Origin: Yoonia sediminilitoris
GTDB lineage: Bacteria; Pseudomonadota; Alphaproteobacteria; Rhodobacterales; Rhodobacteraceae
NCBI RefSeq assembly: GCF_003058085.1
Contig: NZ_QBUD01000001.1
Coordinates: 248,001 to 312,000 of the forward strand
DNA: 64,000 nt
Direction of reading: 5' to 3'
The notes beneath the pieces are model-generated. The model saw nothing but the letters and a program-made list of their open reading frames with translations. It was not told the origin of the DNA and made no database searches. Shown piece after piece: positions 63,276 to 64,000 of this stretch (positions within the stretch are counted from its first letter, which is position 1; each line of letters starts with the position of its first letter). The position numbers and the translations under genes are program-made.

Positions 63276-64000
63276 ATGGCAAAAGTAGCATTCTTAGGCC
63301 TTGGGGTCATGGGGTATCCTATGGCTGGACACCTTAAGGCGGCCGGGCATGACGTAACGGTATACAACCGGACCGCCAGCAAGGCAGAGGCATGGGTGGC
63401 ACAGCACGGCGGGGCGATGGCGACCACACCTGCGGCCGCAGCCGAGGGCGCGGAATATGTCATGTCATGCGTTGGGAACGATGATGATCTGCGTGCCGTG
63501 TGTGTTGGCGAGAACGGTGCCTTTGCCAGTATGGGGGCGCATACGATCTTTGTGGATCATACCACAGTCTCGGCGGCTGTGACGCGCGAGTTGTACAGCG
63601 TGGCGGCCGACAAAAGCATTGCTTTCATTGATGCGCCTATTTCCGGCGGGCAAGCAGGCGCAGAAAACGGTGCGCTGTCAATCATGTGCGGGGGTGATCA
63701 GGCAAGCTATGATTCCGCCGAAGCCATTATGCAGGCCTATGCCCGCATTTGTCGCAGAATGGGTGAAAGCGGTGCTGGCCAACTGACGAAGATGTGCAAT
63801 CAGATCGCGATCGCTGGGCTGGTTCAGGGCTTGTCCGAGGCACTCCATTTCGCCCAGAAGGCCGAGTTGGACGGCAAAGCAGTTGTGGAAGTGATCAGTC
63901 AGGGTGCGGCTGGCAGCTGGCAGATGTCCAACCGCTATGAAACGATGTTGGACGATCATTTTGAACATGGATTTGCCGTTGACTGGATGCGCAAAGACCT
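63276..64000 (+). CDS. 3-hydroxyisobutyrate dehydrogenase-like NAD(P) oxidoreductase (3' partial)
   Basis: About 241 residues are visible; the window ends before the stop. The Rossmann motif FLGLGVMGYPMAGHL is at the N terminus, substrate-binding DAPISGGQAGAENG is in the middle and the catalytic Lys lies in GAGQLTKMCNQ. This is the beta-hydroxyacid dehydrogenase family (MmsB, GlxR, GarR). A role in valine breakdown is suggested by nearby acyl-CoA genes but not proven; tartronate semialdehyde reduction is the other option. AAAAGGA lies eight bases before the ATG. Confidence 0.9.
   Translation, partial: MAKVAFLGLGVMGYPMAGHLKAAGHDVTVYNRTASKAEAWVAQHGGAMATTPAAAAEGAEYVMSCVGNDDDLRAVCVGENGAFASMGAHTIFVDHTTVSAAVTRELYSVAADKSIAFIDAPISGGQAGAENGALSIMCGGDQASYDSAEAIMQAYARICRRMGESGAGQLTKMCNQIAIAGLVQGLSEALHFAQKAELDGKAVVEVISQGAAGSWQMSNRYETMLDDHFEHGFAVDWMRKD

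Noticed and set aside
1..64000. CRISPR array, prophage, secretion or toxin-antitoxin system, biosynthetic cluster
   Set aside because: No regularly spaced repeats, integrase, phage structural, toxin/antitoxin or assembly-line genes were recognised anywhere in the window.

Overview
The window reads as a chromosomal segment of a Rhodobacterales alphaproteobacterium of the Roseobacter group. The evidence is the overall gene style (PccA, methylmalonyl-CoA mutase and PrpE; proS-lolC-lolD; hdaA next to ppk; an insertion-free short ProRS; DUF4174, DUF1194, DUF952 and DUF817 proteins), GC-rich coding sequence, dense packing with many 4-base ATGA overlaps, and intergenic repeats with a CTCCGGCGGGGATATTT-like core that I associate with this order. 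I would not name a genus. Most of the window is housekeeping and carbon metabolism. The only clearly accessory stretch is about 1.4 kb after a tRNA-Gly gene.

Layout. 1-7.4 kb: 3' part of pccA, a divergent DUF4174 gene, methylmalonyl-CoA mutase coupled to a VOC protein, a TerB/J-domain protein coupled to an EEP nuclease/phosphatase, and a small exported protein. 7.4-13 kb (minus): an AI-2E-type permease, hdaA, ppk and ppx as one run. 13-16 kb (minus): an orphan ABC binding protein and a PstS-like/OmpA fusion. 16.5-22.3 kb (plus): proS, a PrxQ-type peroxiredoxin, DUF2937, lolC, lolD and an Ldh-family oxidoreductase, with a strongly folded repeat before lolC. 22.3-30.6 kb: small envelope proteins (EamE/YdcZ-like, lipoprotein cytochrome c, DUF3047, vWA/DUF1194, entericidin), an esterase, DUF817, a Ca/Na antiporter, glyA and nadK. 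30.8-35.1 kb (minus): prpE and maeB. 35.2-39.8 kb (plus): the nucleoside salvage operon cdd-deoA-deoB-add-upp. 39.8-43 kb: an M48-like protein without its active site and an OYE-type demethylase with an altered Fe-S motif.

43.2-52.4 kb (minus): a beta-oxidation cluster made of acyl-CoA ligase, FadJ-type protein, a small unknown, thiolase, GST, acyl-CoA dehydrogenase and two paralogous MerR regulators. Two PaaI thioesterases and a MATE exporter run the other way. 54.8-57.9 kb: pyrD-DUF952 and a 5'-nucleotidase. 58-59.4 kb: tRNA-Gly(UCC), a GNAT gene and an IS1380-type transposase remnant. 59.5-64 kb (plus): an ABC exporter, an acyl-CoA ligase and a 3-hydroxyisobutyrate dehydrogenase-like gene cut by the window end.

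Together the genes describe growth on fatty acids, propionate and branched-chain acids: activation (three ligases), beta-oxidation, propionyl-CoA to succinyl-CoA through PCC and MCM, and malic enzyme for outflow. Salvage of nucleosides and control of polyphosphate and replication sit alongside. I found no CRISPR array, prophage, secretion system or biosynthetic cluster. The best candidates for something undescribed are the periplasmic PstS-like/OmpA fusion, the pseudo-M48 protein, the OYE with three cysteines, and the folded intergenic repeats.
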